DNA of 64,000 bases from Sanderia malayensis (lineage: Eukaryota; Cnidaria; Scyphozoa; Semaeostomeae; Pelagiidae), in contig RQOL01000634.1 of the NCBI GenBank assembly GCA_013076295.1, positions 62,001-126,000 on the forward strand. The letters are read 5' to 3'. A program made the position numbers and the translations under genes. Below, one piece after another: positions 21,276-32,181 of this stretch. Each line of letters begins with the position of its first letter. Within the stretch, counting starts at the first letter, position 1. The notes under the pieces were generated by a model. It did no database searches. It saw only the letters and a list, made by a program, of their open reading frames with translations, and was not told where the DNA came from.

Positions 21276-22238
21276 TATATATATTCACCAATGCTGGCTT
21301 GTAACGGCAGCCCATGCAAACATAAATACAGTTGTTTTATTCTTGTTTATCATATTGTCATCATTTGTTTCAAAGTTTTGTCTTCCTTTTGAATATCTTG
21401 GCTCACATTTTGTCATGTTCTTTAAAACTCAGCTGAATTTTGTGATCCTGAGAATGATTTGTCTGCAAAACATTGGTTTCCAAGTTCTCACTTTCTCTTT
21501 AAATCACAAATCAGGCACATTTTTACTGAACTTTTCCTGATCTCAGTAACATACTCAGTGTTTCGCTGCCCTATTGAGGTTCTTTTTCTGAATGATTGAA
21601 GAAAAATGTAAATTTGAGCCAAAAAATTGACAAAGACATTTGAGGCAAATTGTAGTTTGAATGAAGTTGTTTTGTTAAAGTTTTATTACTCTGCTATACA
21701 TTGCTGTTGCTTATACAATGCTGAAGGAAAATTCTAAAGAGATACCTTATTACAGGAAATGAATGCGTCATGAATTTAATGCATCATAATATTAATCTGG
21801 TCTGTCAAAAATTTGCATATCATTTGCATGGGGCTGAGGGGAAACCGCATTAATTTCATGATTCTTTAATTTCCAGTAATAAGGTAGACACATGATCAAA
21901 TTACCTAAATTCCCCTTGATTGAAATAGAGACCTGCACCTGGTAACATTGACTTTAAATGACGATTTAGGTAAGCCTAGAGATTTGTAAGTTTTTTCCAC
22001 AAACAAAGCAAACTGTTTTCTTTCATTTGCAACTTTTAAACTGTTTTTTATTAATTTTTTGCATTTTCCATTTTCGTTTTGAACGAACATATCATTTTAA
22101 TGTCTTCATATATTCTAAATTTATGTTATTTTTAGTTAAATAATTGCTTGAGAGAAGCTTTCTGTGTTTCTTTGTTGAAAGCACCTACAAATAATTAAAC
22201 AATTTTAAAGGAGAACTGTGTTTTATTCAATGTTGAGG
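21276..22238. other. Spacer between convergent HECT and transposase genes
   Basis: Apart from the MITE at 21745-21884 I see no coding or structured sequence. Both genes end facing this spacer, so it should contain their two polyadenylation regions. Confidence 0.5.
21745..21884. mobile_element. 140-bp MITE with about 38-bp inverted repeats
   Basis: Ends CCTTATTACAGGAAATGAAT (left) and, on the other strand, CCTTATTACTGGAAATTAAA (right), both flanked by TA (21743-21744, 21885-21886). Small size, TA target and lack of coding potential fit a mariner-type MITE. It lies between the two convergent genes of the 6.3-kb element. Confidence 0.8.
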
Positions 22239-23807
22239 TTAGGTACTGAGGAAGGTTTCAACTGCATATTTGCATTGTGCAAAAGATGTTTTTCCTTGAT
22301 TTTGGTCATCAAAATGTGGGTCTGGCAAAGCTCTTTTTTGCTCTTCTGTAAGAGTAATGTTTGGAGTTGCCACATTTACTTGGTAATCGTCATCTTCTAT
22401 TGAAATGACACCATTTGGTTCTATTCCAAAATCCTCAAGTTCACTTCCTGCCAAGGCCGTATGGTCAGAGTTCATGTTCTCAAGCATCCCTTGTTGCCAC
22501 ATTTGAAGGGGTGACAAGTTTCTCTCTGAAGATACAGGGCAACTATTCATTTGCATTAAAAACTCATTCAGTGAATTTTGGATCCTGGGGATGTAGATAT
22601 GATGTAGGCAGTAAATGTCGATGTCATTTAAGACATCCAAGTCAGAAGAGTCCTCCAGTTGTTGAAAAATTCGTGAATAGAAAAACAAAACTCCAGCATA
22701 CACATCCCTGTGTGTTCTTTCTACTCTACAATTGTGAACAGAAGACCCTGTTATGATACTTCCTCTATTTTCACCACTATTTTTTATCATGTACTCCCCA
22801 ACATGATAGTTCTCCATTCCATAGTCACATCTAACACGTGATGGAAGTCCCCAGTGCTGTACAGCATCTTCAAACAATGATAAAACAGTCTCTGCTTTAT
22901 TGTTATTGCAGCAATGAGCATACATGATCACCCTTGTTTTGCCATCAATGCACATATGTACAATCATTTTGTACTTGATAAGCTTATGAGCTGAGTCAAT
23001 GTGCCACAAACTATTCGGGGTAGGCATATAATATTTTCTCCGTTGGATTACCAATCTCCATCGTAGTGTACTGCCAACTGGATCCACTCTTCTGATACAT
23101 TCATTTACTCTCCAATGGTGCACATTCAAGCCTCTACTACGCAAAGCTCCAATAAAGCGTCTCCTTCCAATGTTTGGTGTGATAATTCCACTGCCAATAG
23201 AGTTTGTTAACTCAGTATATATGGTGTCAAGTTCATCGTCAGATATAGCAGAATATCTTTCAAATCTTTCGTCCAAACCGAATTCCCTTCGACGTCGCTG
23301 CAGTGTAGAGACACTCACCCCCAATAAATTTGCAATCTTTGACCAAGAAAAGTAGAAAGAACGCAAGTACTCAAGTTGATCTTTTGTGATTTCAAGTCTC
23401 CTGCGACCAGGTCCTTCTTGTGCACTACTTTTGGTAGAATATGCCAAATCAAAAGGGTCACTGTAATTAGGAGCATCTGTATTCTTCTCAATCAACACAA
23501 AAACAAAATCTATAATTGCATGCAACGATTGCCTGAGCTGCTGCAGAGGCAAGATAATATCTTCGGCGTTGGTGCTTAAGCTGGTGGATCCACTATTTAA
23601 GGCCTGGTCATTGCAGAGGAATGTCAACGTTGCCGACGCTTCCAACAGACGATTCTTTATATCTATAAGAGGCTCTGAAGATAAAGATAATAAATCATCT
23701 GATATAAAAATGGCTAAAATTCCTTTGAGATTTTGCAGAAACAGAAGGAAGCCGCGCTGATTTCCTTCCCTGATAACAGTTCTTGTTCTTCGTCTTCTGA
23801 GAGGCAT
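22239..23807 (-). CDS. Integrase-type (rve) DDE transposase
   Basis: Intronless, 522 codons, starting [10 protein letters not shown] at 23807. Residues 150-178 form a helix-turn-helix ([20 protein letters not shown]). The integrase-like core has [13 protein letters not shown] (D271), [10 protein letters not shown] (D328) and [14 protein letters not shown] (E363), a DDE triad with 34 residues between the last two, plus [12 protein letters not shown] after the first. A C-terminal helical region and an acidic tail follow. It should cut and join the TATGGGGG ends of its element. The same core pattern occurs in the split gene at 58296-61232. Open throughout, so potentially functional. Confidence 0.88.
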   Translation of the reverse strand: MPLRRRRTRTVIREGNQRGFLLFLQNLKGILAIFISDDLLSLSSEPLIDIKNRLLEASATLTFLCNDQALNSGSTSLSTNAEDIILPLQQLRQSLHAIIDFVFVLIEKNTDAPNYSDPFDLAYSTKSSAQEGPGRRRLEITKDQLEYLRSFYFSWSKIANLLGVSVSTLQRRRREFGLDERFERYSAISDDELDTIYTELTNSIGSGIITPNIGRRRFIGALRSRGLNVHHWRVNECIRRVDPVGSTLRWRLVIQRRKYYMPTPNSLWHIDSAHKLIKYKMIVHMCIDGKTRVIMYAHCCNNNKAETVLSLFEDAVQHWGLPSRVRCDYGMENYHVGEYMIKNSGENRGSIITGSSVHNCRVERTHRDVYAGVLFFYSRIFQQLEDSSDLDVLNDIDIYCLHHIYIPRIQNSLNEFLMQMNSCPVSSERNLSPLQMWQQGMLENMNSDHTALAGSELEDFGIEPNGVISIEDDDYQVNVATPNITLTEEQKRALPDPHFDDQNQGKTSFAQCKYAVETFLST

Positions 23808-23866
23808 TTTGGAGAAACAGCGTTTGTTTTGGTTGTTTGCTTTGGTTGTTCAGGAAACATGAAAGC

Positions 23867-24772
23867 AAAAAAGCGCGAGAAATAATCTGAAATCGAGGCT
23901 AGCCTTGATTTGGTGCAATCTTGGATACGGGAAACTCAGCCTTAGATCCGGGAAACTCTGTCAGAAAACCTCCTTTTCTGGGCGTTCTTTTTTAGAGTGA
24001 TTTGGAGACGATCAAACACACGTTCTTAGAGCGTTAGACATCAAATATATACACAAATAACATATAACTTTCCATGAACATTGATCGATGTTACTCCGAC
24101 CAATACTGAATTTTAAAACGAAAAACTACGATATTTATCATCAAAAACAATTAACAAATTTAAGCCAATCAAATTTCAGAAGAACAGTTCTCACGCGTAG
24201 AAATTACTCATTCTGGGCTAACTTCCCGCGGCTAACATTGTGAATCATGTATACTCAAAACTTAAAACAACTTGCGGTAATTCATGAATTAACGAACGAC
24301 ATTACAATCAATTGACAAACAATATCTATTTAACTAAATATAAAATTAATGCGTAAGCAACGTATACGCCCAAAGACTAGCGTCTCAATGTTGCCTTTCA
24401 GAGACTTCCGCAACAAACTCAGCCTTAGATACGGGAAACTCAGCCTTAGATACGGGAAACTCAGCCTTGGATACGAAAAATTAAAGAACAAACAGTTAAA
24501 ATTAATTATGAAAAAAAGAAAAAAATAATTTTAAAAACACAATATTTATCATGTGAACAGAAACAATAATTCTGAACATATGAGTTTAATAATTTTAAGG
24601 AAACAGATAACAATAAGTCCGGGGGAGTTTAAAGTTTATAACTGCAGGACAAACAGATAAAATTAATTACGTTTATGAAACAATTATTTACGATGAAGTA
24701 AAAATTATTGTCTTTAGAGAAAATAAAAATTCAAGAGGGGGTGTTGTATTTTGACCACAACGGACCCCCATA
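23867..24772 (-). repeat. Right terminal inverted repeat with 460-bp extra segment
   Basis: Reverse-complement partner of 18497-18928. Between GGGAAACTC (about 23957) and ACTCAGCC (about 24417) there is some 460 bp that the left repeat lacks, located within the run of GGGAAACTCAGCCTTAGA-type tandem units. It is either an insertion here or a deletion on the left. The inner end abuts the transposase start codon at 23807. Confidence 0.88.
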
Positions 24773-24778
24773 GAATAG
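24773..24778. repeat. Target-site duplication GAATAG, right
   Basis: Identical to 18491-18496 and immediately outside the right inverted repeat. Confidence 0.9.
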
Positions 24779-24972
24779 CATAGTCAATAAGTTGCAGACG
24801 GTAACCATTAAGACTAAGAAAACGTTTAATATAGGTAACTTCAATATGAATTGTAGCATAAGATGAACAGATCCTGTAGGCTCGCATCAACAAAACGGAG
24901 ATAAGATTACGCTTAAATTTAAGGGGAGTGAGAGAGTCAAAATGAGAATATAAGCCAGTAAAAGTCTTTTTT
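24779..24972 (-). pseudogene. Penelope-like linker, part 1
   Basis: Reads FTGLYSHFDSLTPLKFKRNL, then SVLLMRAYRICSSY and YIKRFLSLNGY, the conserved block that follows RT and precedes GIY-YIG in Penelope-like proteins. Upstream codons in the same open frame come from the fold-back element, and downstream codons from the inverted repeat of the 6.3-kb element, so the 132-codon open frame is a chimera. Confidence 0.8.
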
Positions 24973-24976
24973 TTAA

Positions 24977-25688
24977 AGGAGACCTGCAAAGGTTTGGCAA
25001 GTTGAGCTTTATTAACTAAGTTTGACCCGCTGAATTCAGTGGTGGTATTCATTTCTGCAGATTCGACATATTTTTTTAGATACCGGCTCCCAAACTTTCG
25101 GGCGGCAGCCATTTTGTTTCAAGGAAGAAAACGAGTTAGTTCATCTCTGACGTAACAACATCTGAGCTGAACTATCATCTCAGGTGTGGCGAATGGAATG
25201 AGTCAGTTCAGTATGTGTTATGCTGTACCAAACGAATAACAACATTTTGTAAATTTACTTTTGGGAAGTTCTGTCTTGTAATATGGCAACAAACCAAGGC
25301 GATTTTACCAGACATCAACATTGACAGAATTGGAATTATAAGCAGCACAGCCAACCATCATGATGTTTTGGTTTGTTGCCATATTACAACACAGAACTTC
25401 CCAAAAGTAAATTCACAAAATGTTGTTATTCGTTTGGTACAGTATAACTGATACTGAACTGACTCATTCCATTCGCCACACCTGAGATGCTAGTTCATCT
25501 CAGACGTTGTTACGTCAGAGATGAACTAACTCGTTTTTGTCCTTGAAACAAAATGGCTGCCGCCCGAAAGTTTGGGAGCCGATATCTAGAAAAATACGTC
25601 GAATCTGCAGAAATGAATACCACCACTAAATTCAGCGGGTCAAACTTAGTTAATAAAGCTCAACTTGCCAAACCTTTGCCGGTCTCCT
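24977..25688. mobile_element. Fold-back element, 712 bp, TTAA-flanked
   Basis: Two arms of about 320 bp in inverted orientation (24977-25297 and about 25370-25688) surround a loop of about 70 bp. Ends are AGGAGACC on both strands, flanked by TTAA (24973-24976 and 25689-25692), the target of piggyBac and Kolobok classes. It splits the Penelope-like RT from its linker. Each arm contains the same open segment starting MAAARKFGSRYL. Confidence 0.85.
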
Positions 25689-26032
25689 TTAAACAAACTA
25701 GTCTCAAAACGAAGGTCTAGGAGGGAAACAAAAACATCTAAAAAGGAGAGGGATCCAGAATTTTCAACTTCAACTGTAAACTTAAGATTGGGGTGGATAT
25801 TGTTAAGATAATTATGGAACTGATGAATTTGCTCGTGAGACTTAAATAAACAAAAAGTGTCATCTACATAGCGATGATAAAAAAGAGGTTTGAACTCAGA
25901 CGGACAATTGTTGAGAAAGGACGATTCCATAAAACACATAAATATAGTAGCTAATGTGGGCCCTAAGGGGAAGCCCATAGCGACACCTTTAAATTTGGTG
26001 GAATCCGAGAGAATACAATTAATTTTGTCCAA
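25646..26032 (-). pseudogene. Penelope-like reverse transcriptase fragment
   Basis: The frame has GVAMGFPLGPTLATIFM, the Penelope-type motif B region, then YHRYVDDTFCLF, with the YVDD catalytic pair, and LSFLDVFVS toward the end. These blocks are typical of Penelope-like elements rather than LINEs. It stops being homologous at about 25693, exactly where the fold-back element begins; the last dozen codons are element sequence. About 150 residues upstream are missing. Confidence 0.85.
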
Positions 26033-26100
26033 ATAATCAGTTTTATTAAGAAAGGGCGAAAATTTAAAAAGACAACAGATATTTTATGTGGTGATCAAGA

Positions 26101-26200
26101 ATTGGTTTGGAAAAAACTGATGTAGTAAAAACTTTTGGCGTTCGGATAATCGAGGTTTGGATAATCGAGGTTTGTATAATCAAGGATGTACTGTACTAAT
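26101..26200. repeat. Pogo/Tigger-like terminal repeat
   Basis: Contains three close copies of GGATAATCGAGGTTTG followed by AAGGATGTACTGTACT. On the reverse strand this reads CAGTACATCCTTGATTATAC, resembling Tigger/pogo ends. No partner end was found nearby, so it is a solo end or a deletion product. Confidence 0.4.
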
Positions 26201-27330
26201 CTCATTTACTCCCAACCATGAGTCCTATTGATAGTGAGAATAATAAAACTGCATTTTTTCAGAAATAAAATCATCCAAATTGTGGAAATAGTCGCTTGAA
26301 GCTTGAAGCCTGCGCAACTTAACGTTGTAATTATAATGAAAATGAAAATAAGGTCAAGAGATATGACACAAGCAAGGGAACTAAAAAGAGGGTGGGGAGA
26401 GGAGAGCCCCCAAAACTTTTAGAGTCTGTAAAAACTGGCATTCTTTGATAGAAATAGATGAAATTATAAAGTGAAGAAAGTCTTTGTTGTATACAAGATG
26501 TATTCTTGAAAAAGATCGTCTACCCTTCTTGTTTTGGCAAAATGTTCCATATATGCTTAGGCTGTCCAACAAAATTTTAACTTGAAGGTGGTACATAGCA
26601 TATTTACATAGCCCAAAACAATATTTCAATGTGCGCCCCTAAAGGCAAGCAGAAGAGAAATTTTTTTCCATTAAGTGGAAGACTGAGAGCTGAAAGACTT
26701 GAACTCTCTAAAACATTGATTATGTTTCCAAGACCAAATCCAGAACTTCCTACGTTCTCGATATTTTGTAAAACCTCAGACCCAGGTTTTGACAGCAACC
26801 CCGTATAGAGAAGTAGAAAGTTCCCTCTGGGTCATGTCATAACTGAAGATGGAGAAAATAAATGTTCCCTTGGAGAAAATATAACTCTGCCATACGCCAA
26901 TGCCAGCAGTTCTTGTACATATAGGTGTGTCACCTTGTTTCAAACCATATCCATTTTTTTATAAGAAACTAGTGATACAATGTCTTTGAAAGTAGAAGTA
27001 CAATAAATTTTTACGTTATTTTGTTTATTAGAGCAATGGAGTGTAACGGAAAGTTTGCAAAACTTTAAGCACCTTAAACACGTTAAGCAAGTGCTGATCC
27101 ATGTTTGTTATAAAAAAAGCATATGCTGGAGCGCATTTCTCATGTTAGCATTACTGACAAGTTTCAATTGACTGCAGACACATCTTGCTATATTTGCATT
27201 TGAATGCAACCAATCTTGGTGTATTTGAATACACATGCACCATCTTTTCCCAGGGGGGGGGCTGAGAATTAAAAAAAATGGAAAAGGAAAAAGGTAGAAA
27301 AATTCCCGTCACTTTAATAAGGTACAATAC
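26201..27330. other. No gene recognised
   Basis: Several short open frames on the minus strand (26381-26798) have no motif I recognise. The segment may be decayed transposon sequence. Confidence 0.4.
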
Positions 27331-27336
27331 AAATAC

Positions 27337-27665
27337 CGTATTTGCTCTATTAAGCGCCTGGATGCTTATTAAACATCTTGGGCGCTTATTAGAGGGGGAG
27401 CTTAAATAAGGGGGCGCTTATTTCACATTCCTGAAATTTTAAAGTCAAACAGCCTCAAGAAAAAGAATAGTCTTTTACAGTTCTGAATGTTATTTAATAT
27501 CAAGCAGTCAACTGCTGATCTTGACTAAAATTGTGAGGATTCTGTTAACAACCATGGGCGGTTAATAGAGGGGGCGCTTATTTCACACCTTTTGATTTTA
27601 GGGTGAGTGCTTATTGGAGGGGGCGGTTAAAAGAGAGTGGTCGCTAGTTACAGGAATACGTTATG
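27337..27665. repeat. GGGCGCTTATT-rich MITE-like repeat
   Basis: Repeats of GGCGCTTATT and AGAGGGGG, with TACCGTATTTGCTCTATTAAGCGCC at the left and a related sequence inverted at the right (CGCTAGTTACAGGAATACG). This looks like a small non-autonomous DNA transposon, but its exact ends and target duplication are unclear. Confidence 0.5.
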
Positions 27666-27779
27666 TATTATGTATACGTTATGTAATAAGAAAAGAAAAC
27701 CTGGCAATAAAACTGATATAGCATCATGGTCTACAGTATCATGGATCATACAATGTTTTTCTGACAGATGACATCGATA

Positions 27780-29011
27780 TAAAATCATCTAGGAACCCAT
27801 CAACTGGAATTTTTTCTACAATATCTTTATGGACATTCATCAATGCAACTGCCTTTAGTAGTTCTTGGGACATTCGCGATCTGAAGTATATTTTTAAAGT
27901 CCTGAGGCCACAGAATCATCTCTCGGCAGTGCAACTGGACTCTAGTGAAGTCAATATGATCCTAAGCAGTTTCTGTATTTCTGGAATTATACTTAATGGA
28001 TTATACAGATATTCCACCAGGGATTGGAAGTCATCTAATTCAGGCTCTTGGGATACTGATCTTTCCAGGAGCATATCTCCATGCAGTTGTAGTCTGACAC
28101 AATCCAGATAATCAACGTAATGCCGAGAAGTGTAGTATGGACTTATTTCCCTTTCCAGGATAAAGCTTTCAATCTTTCTGCAGCGAATAGCAGTTTCATT
28201 GGGTTCAAATCGATCTGTGAGTCCAACCAAAACACTGTCCAGCAAGGAGAAATACAACTGTCCATGTGCATCTTTTGTTGTTTGGGGACAAAGGCAGAGT
28301 GAGCATTAGCATCTAATCTTTGTGACACTTTTTGCTGTCATGGAAGTTGTGGCTCATCAATATTTTCATTTAGATCAGCTACAATTGCTTGCCATAGAAT
28401 TGAAAACCTGGTGTCTGTTCTTGCATCTGAAATAGATTGACAAATACCCGAAATTACTTTTTCAGCTTTGTTGAAATTTAAGTGTGTGTGGCCATTATTG
28501 CTGAACATCATTCTTAGAGCTTCTAGCAAGAAAAACGTGCCAAATTTCGTCAGTGATCTGAGATCCCCTCCAGCCTTAACTGCAGCTGTATTTTTTCTTT
28601 TTGGTCCTCTTCCTGAAGCCAATGGAGAACCACATTGAAATTACTTGTAATTACATGCAATGAAACTAATCACATAGTCCATTTAGTGATGCGAAAGGGG
28701 CGCAGGTATTTCTTTTCCGTTCTCGTATCATCATTTTGAAAATGAGCAAATGAGGACAGGCGTTTGGGGGACCCAGTGATGAATGCTATCAAATCCTGTA
28801 GTAATGCTATATCATTTCTAATTTCTTTGCTGCTGCTCATTGCATTCTGAACTGCCAAGTTAAGTTTATGTCCTCCACAATGCACGTATACATCTCGTTT
28901 TTCTACTTCTTGCACACTTCCTGTACTAAGGGCGCTCAGGCATCCTGATATATTAGCAGCTCCATCAGAGCATTGACAACAGCATTGACTATGCCAGGCC
29001 ATATGTAGCAA
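27780..29011 (-). pseudogene. hAT transposase remnant (DUF4371/ZMYM-type)
   Basis: Minus-strand pieces in several frames keep hAT order: CQCSDGAANISGCLSAL and YVHCGGHKLNLAVQNAM (28670-29011), then MASGRGPKRKN... (28338-28622), the 27916-28257 frame, and finally SSCTAER followed, after a frame change, by GLRTLKIYFRSRMSQELL (27840-27925), the C-terminal dimerisation block. The catalytic N-terminal part is missing at 29011, where the TTAA-flanked element begins. At least two frame breaks are present. Confidence 0.75.
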
Positions 29012-29794
29012 TATTTAAAGTGCCGCTGCGGCTTTTTTATTTGTGAATTCAATAAAACTTGGTACGCTGACTTCAGATCTGAAAATTATATTTAAATCAG
29101 AGGTGTAGTTCACGAGTTATAACGTGTGGAAGTGTCGATGTTTCGTAATTTTCGCCATTTTCCTGGTCTCACTTTTAGGACTGGGTCGAGTCCACTATGA
29201 CATCATAGTGGAAACCCCGCTTTTGTCCCGTAATGAAGCAACAAATCTGACGTCCTTTTTCTCTCATGCTGTGGATTCTATAATTTTCTCGATTTGATAA
29301 GAAACAGGTCGGCGCATTATGGCATTGTAGCTCGAAAGGTTTGTGATGAGTTTGCAGCTGTGGGGAGGAATTACAAAATTCCCATGTAGTCTCAAAGTCA
29401 AAATCAAAGTCAAAAGTTTTTTTTCAGCAAATTAGTTAATTACAATATACGTCAGAAAAATAATTGTTAACTATTAATTACAAGTTACAAAATAGTTGAT
29501 AAAAATTAAACTAAATATTACAATAATAGTTAAAAGCAGCTGATGGACACGTGAAAAGGACTCAAAAAGAGCTATCAAAGCCACGTGCCCAGTTAACGTG
29601 ATTTGACGATGTTATATTTACGTTGACAAGAAAAATTAACAGTAACAAAACAGCAAGCATGTGTAAAAATAAAAGCAAAATGAAAATGAAAATAAATTAT
29701 ATTGAATATTAAAAAATAAAAAAAATCAATCATGAAAGAATAATAAAAAATAAAATGAAAGTGAAGTAAAGGCTTTTAGCATGAAGCTCGTTTA

Positions 29795-31774
29795 TTAGGC
29801 TATGTCTTCCAATAGGTACTTTTTCATGTGCTTTTTGAATAATATTCTATTTTTGGCATTTTTTAAATCAAATGGCAGTGAATTCCAAAGTTTAATCCCA
29901 TCAAATGTAAGAAAATTCCTCTTAAAATTGGTAGATATTTTTTGTAGGGAGAAACCAAGGTTGGAGGACTGTCTAGTATTGTATGAATGAAGTTTTTTTG
30001 TTTTCACAAATTCTTGACCTAGGTTCCCGTAGTCATTATCTTTATTTACTTGAAACATAAATTTTGCTGTTTCAAGTTTGTATAGCTTGTCAAAGTTTAA
30101 GATTTTTAATTGTTTAAATATGGGGTCACTATGAGCAGTGTAGGGAGCAAAATCAGCTACTCTTATAGCTTTACGTAAGTTTCGTTTTAACGGTTCTAAG
30201 ATAGTTTTGTTGGCACATCCCCAATTCAGCATACCATAAAGTGCATGGCATTGTATAAATGAGTGATATAGTGTTCTTAATGTACTTTTTGGAACAAAAT
30301 GTCTTAGTTTATAAAGAACTCCGATACCTTTAGATATTTTGATGTTCACTTGTTTTATGTGTTGTTTCCAATTTAACTTCTCGTCGATTATTATTCCAAG
30401 ATATTTTGTATAATTTTCTTGTTTGAGTCGTTCATTATTTATGTTTAAATTTATTGTTTTGGCTACTTTTCTTGGACTGACAATAAGAAAATTAGATTTG
30501 GAAACATTTAATGATAATTTGTTAGCTAACAACCATTCAGATACTTTTGCTAGTTGGGAATTGACAGTTTCTTCAATCAAATCAAGATTTTTATTGGAAA
30601 ATAGGATACTGGTGTCATCTGCAAAGAGACGAAAATCTAACTTTTTAGAAGAATTGTATATATCATTAATGTAAAGTAGAAATAACAAGGGTCCAAGCAC
30701 ACTTCCTTGTGGAACACCACATTTTATTTCTTGTTCAGTGGAGGTTTCACCATTTGCAATTACAACTTGCTTTCGTTTGTTTAAGTACGACTTAAACCAG
30801 GAAAGAGCTATTCCTCTAATGCCATAATGCTTTAATTTCTTTAATAAAATATCATGATTGACAGTGTCAAATGCTTTACTGAAGTCAAGAAATATGCAAC
30901 AAGAGAAAAGACCATTTTCGATATTGTTAATTAGCTGAGACTGAAGCTCTAGTACTGCGAGGGAAGTTGACTTATTCTCTTGAAAACCATATTGATGCTT
31001 GTATATTATATCATTTATTCCTAAAAACTTTACCAAACGAGAGTTCATCAATTTTTCAAGAATTTTACTGAATATTGGTAGAATCGAAATAGGACGATAA
31101 TTTCCACATTCCAATTTTGATTTGCTTTTATGAATAGGTGTAACTTTTGCGAATTTCAATTTCTCTGGAAAGATACCCTCCATAAATGAGGAATTGGCTA
31201 TTATAGAAAACGGCTCAGATATGGTATAACGAACTAGCTTAATTAGCCGTATAGGAACATTATAAGAGTCGTTTGATTTATTTTCATCAAGATTCGCTAT
31301 AATATCATTGACTTCTACCGGGGTAACTGGTTCTAGAAAAATGCTATTTAAATTTGAATTTGTCAAATAATTTCTAAAATCTGAAGTAGCTGGTTTCATC
31401 TTTTCTACCAACTTTTGAGCAACTGAAGTAAAGTAATCATTGAATGAATTAGCAACAATTTTACCATTAGATGAAAATTTCCCATTTAGCAGCAGACTAA
31501 GTTTCTGATTATTATTATTAGTATTAATATTAATTATCTCTTTGACCCCAGCCCAAAGTTTTTTACTATTTTTCTGGAACTTTTCAAAATATGAAGCATA
31601 ATAGCTTTTTTTACTTTTTCTTATAAGATGATTGATAAGGTCTCTATAGTATTTATATTTTTTATAAAGATTTGAATTTTTTGTTTTAAGAAATTTTTTA
31701 TAATATTTATTTTTAATTGAAATAGATTTGAGAATTCCTTTAGTAATCCAGGGTTTTAATTTTTGCTTATACAT
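29795..31774 (-). pseudogene. LINE reverse transcriptase
   Basis: 659 codons, intact from WITKGI to the end. Motifs in order: NYRPISILPIFSKILEK (225-241), QYGFQENKST (261-270), FLDFSKAFDTVNHDIL (295-310), GVPQGSVLGPLLFLLYIND (353-371) and FADD (384-387, catalytic Asp pair). A C-terminal region of about 250 residues follows. This is the non-LTR RT of the Jockey/CR1/L2 group. It is called a pseudogene only because ORF2 is split upstream. Confidence 0.88.
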
Positions 31775-31791
31775 CTTCTTAGTTATCGGTT

Positions 31792-32178
31792 TTAAGGAAC
31801 ATGTTTATTAATTGAATCTAGCAAGTTTTTATGAAATAAGTCATATTGTTCATTAGCCCCCTGAGTTGAATTAATTGATGTAGCCAGATTATGATTTTTT
31901 AAATCACGTATATACACATCGGGGTCGAAATTCTTATAGTCACGAAAGAATCCTCTATTGACTTTCGTAGATTTTAAGCGCAGGTTTTTACAGAAGATAA
32001 AATTGGGCATGTGATCAGATATTTTAGAGATTAAATTTCCACTAAATGTTTCATGATCAATTGAATTCAAAAATATATTATCTATTAGTGACGGTTCGCA
32101 ATTGTTTAGTATTTTGCTAGGCTTTAGAATATGGGGTTGAAAAAAGTTAGATAAGAGTAAATTTAAGAAACTCTCTGC
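31792..32178 (-). pseudogene. LINE ORF2 middle segment
   Basis: Continues the endonuclease after the stop (SDHMPNFIFCKNL near 31980-32030 fits the last endonuclease block, where SDH is the conserved catalytic motif). It ends at HVP followed by TAA. One extra T in the run before AAAACC would carry it into the reverse-transcriptase frame, so a one-base deletion is the likely cause. Confidence 0.78.
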
Positions 32179-32181
32179 ATA

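Larger units (their letters stand above)
18497..24772. mobile_element. Integrase-type DNA transposon carrying a HECT gene (IS3EU-like?)
   Basis: A 6276-bp element with long terminal inverted repeats starting TATGGGGGTCCGTTGTGG on both strands, flanked by a perfect 6-bp duplication GAATAG (18491-18496 and 24773-24778). It encodes two convergent genes: a two-exon HECT-domain protein (plus, 19002-21275) and an rve/DDE transposase (minus, 22239-23807). A 6-bp duplication together with an integrase-like transposase fits the described IS3EU superfamily; this is an inference from memory of that class, not a database match. Both genes are open, so the copy could be recent. It is inserted in a Penelope-like element. 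Confidence 0.88.
18366..26100 (-). mobile_element. Penelope-like retroelement, interrupted twice
   Basis: Three separated minus-strand pieces belong to one element: RT (25693-26032), the RT-to-endonuclease linker (24779-24972), and the end of the linker (18366-18490). The 6.3-kb element 18497-24772 and the fold-back element 24977-25688 split them. Removing the 6.3-kb element with one copy of GAATAG rejoins the linker in frame (DYAI then HMFLNK). The GIY-YIG endonuclease expected next is absent and a stop occurs at about 18366. The RT N-terminus is also missing. Confidence 0.8.

Noticed and set aside
24714..25112. 132-codon minus-strand frame as one gene
   Set aside because: It is a chimera of fold-back element, Penelope linker and transposon inverted repeat.
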